This document shows, one piece after another, positions 63,784 through 64,000 of a stretch of 64,000 bases of DNA (its first letter is position 1; every line of letters begins with the position of its first letter). The stretch is from Streptococcus oralis. Its GTDB lineage: Bacteria > Bacillota > Bacilli > Lactobacillales > Streptococcaceae. The stretch lies in assembly GCF_019334565.1 (NCBI RefSeq), contig NZ_CP079724.1, positions 1,385,001 to 1,449,000 on the forward strand, read 5' to 3'. The position numbers and the translations under genes are program-made. The notes beneath the pieces are model-generated. The model made no database searches. It was not told the DNA's origin and saw only the letters and a program-made list of their open reading frames with translations.

Positions 63784-64000
63784 CTAGCCCTCCACTTTTT
63801 GGATGCACCAAGAAATCAAGGTCTCTAGACGCTCCAGATTTTCAGTCAGATGGAGATAGCCCATGACCGCCTCAAATCCCGTGGACATACGATAAGTCAC
63901 GACATCTGCATTTTTAGCCTTTGTGTGGCTATTGGTATTGCGGCCACGTTTGTAGATTTCTTCTTCTTTTTCCGTCAGGACTTGCTCCTCCAACATGAGG
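63784..64000 (-). CDS. mrnC: Mini-ribonuclease III, 3' part (partial)
   Basis: C-terminal half of mini-III, about 72 residues in the window, continuing past the right edge. The segment YKRGRNTNSHTKAKNADVVTYRMSTGFEAVMGYLHLT is typical of MrnC, which processes 23S rRNA precursor ends in Firmicutes; the conserved Glu of the second RNase III metal motif (FEAVMGYL) is visible. The ATG at 63996 is internal, not the start. The upstream cysS gene often precedes mrnC, but that cannot be seen here. Confidence 0.9.
   Translation of the reverse strand, partial: LMLEEQVLTEKEEEIYKRGRNTNSHTKAKNADVVTYRMSTGFEAVMGYLHLTENLERLETLISWCIQKVEG

Noticed and set aside
1..64000. CRISPR array, prophage, conjugative element or toxin-antitoxin pair
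   Set aside because: No regularly spaced repeats, integrase, phage or conjugation genes, and no convincing toxin-antitoxin pair were found.

Overview
The window reads as a low-GC Gram-positive chromosome of the genus Streptococcus, mitis group (mitis/oralis/pneumoniae relatives). The evidence is the psaBCA manganese transporter with a pneumococcus-like PsaR operator next to pepO and a thiol peroxidase, the thrS T-box, the uvrC/brnQ/pepV and rplK/rplA neighbourhoods, an LPxTG wall-anchored nucleotidase, MsmK and a TCS01-like BceRS pair. No BOX/RUP-type pneumococcal repeats, rRNA, tRNA, prophage, CRISPR array or intact insertion sequence were seen. Species assignment below mitis group is inference.

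Layout. 1-1.1 kb: PepQ (+). 1.1-11 kb: a mostly minus-strand core block: truA-pdxK-ECF substrate component, an MFS exporter, a Pr6Pr membrane protein with a YjdM zinc-ribbon protein, dpr, tpiA, metA-dnaD, apt, rplK-rplA. 11-13.3 kb: M42 peptidase-HIT protein-LdcB/DacB operon (-). 13.4-14.8 kb: tandemly duplicated DUF1307 lipoproteins (+). 14.9-29.3 kb: minus-strand brnQ; nitroreductase-pepV-uracil glycosylase-rhodanese; uvrC-phosphoesterase; matrixin protease; estA; RNase J2; a LysM-CHAP protein; recJ. 29.4-33.3 kb: a polar amino-acid ABC transporter (+) and a nucleotidyltransferase. 33.6-37.2 kb: YdcF-like protein, Rrf2 regulator, an unknown membrane protein and a second phosphoesterase (-).

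37.4-40.6 kb: an unknown membrane gene, a threonine T-box leader, a second unknown membrane gene placed between the T-box terminator and thrS, then thrS. 40.7-43.7 kb: DUF389 protein and a two-component system (-). 44-48.8 kb: a TetR regulator with matching operators in front of itself and of a membrane-anchored reductase-like protein, a DUF2974 hydrolase, a ferric-reductase-like flavoprotein and an MBL hydrolase (+). 48.9-51.6 kb: a lipoprotein and pepO (-). 51.8-56.2 kb: psaBCA-tpx-psaR and a small membrane gene (+). 56.2-58.9 kb: relA-dtd (-). 59.2-61.6 kb: wall-anchored nucleotidase (+). 61.7-64 kb: msmK, a CdaR-type regulator and the 3' part of mini-RNase III (-).

Functional themes: nutrient and metal uptake (BrnQ, polar amino acids, Mn, vitamin, MsmK sugars), peptide scavenging (PepQ, PepV, PepO, M42), oxidative stress (Dpr, Tpx, Mn), RNA metabolism (RNase J2, mini-III, TruA, Dtd, stringent RelA) and surface/wall turnover (LdcB, CHAP, nucleotidase). 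No entirely new multi-gene defence or mobile system is visible. The best leads for new biology are the TetR/reductase-like pair with its twin operators, the T-box-controlled membrane gene before thrS, and apparent leaderless starts at uvrC and truA.
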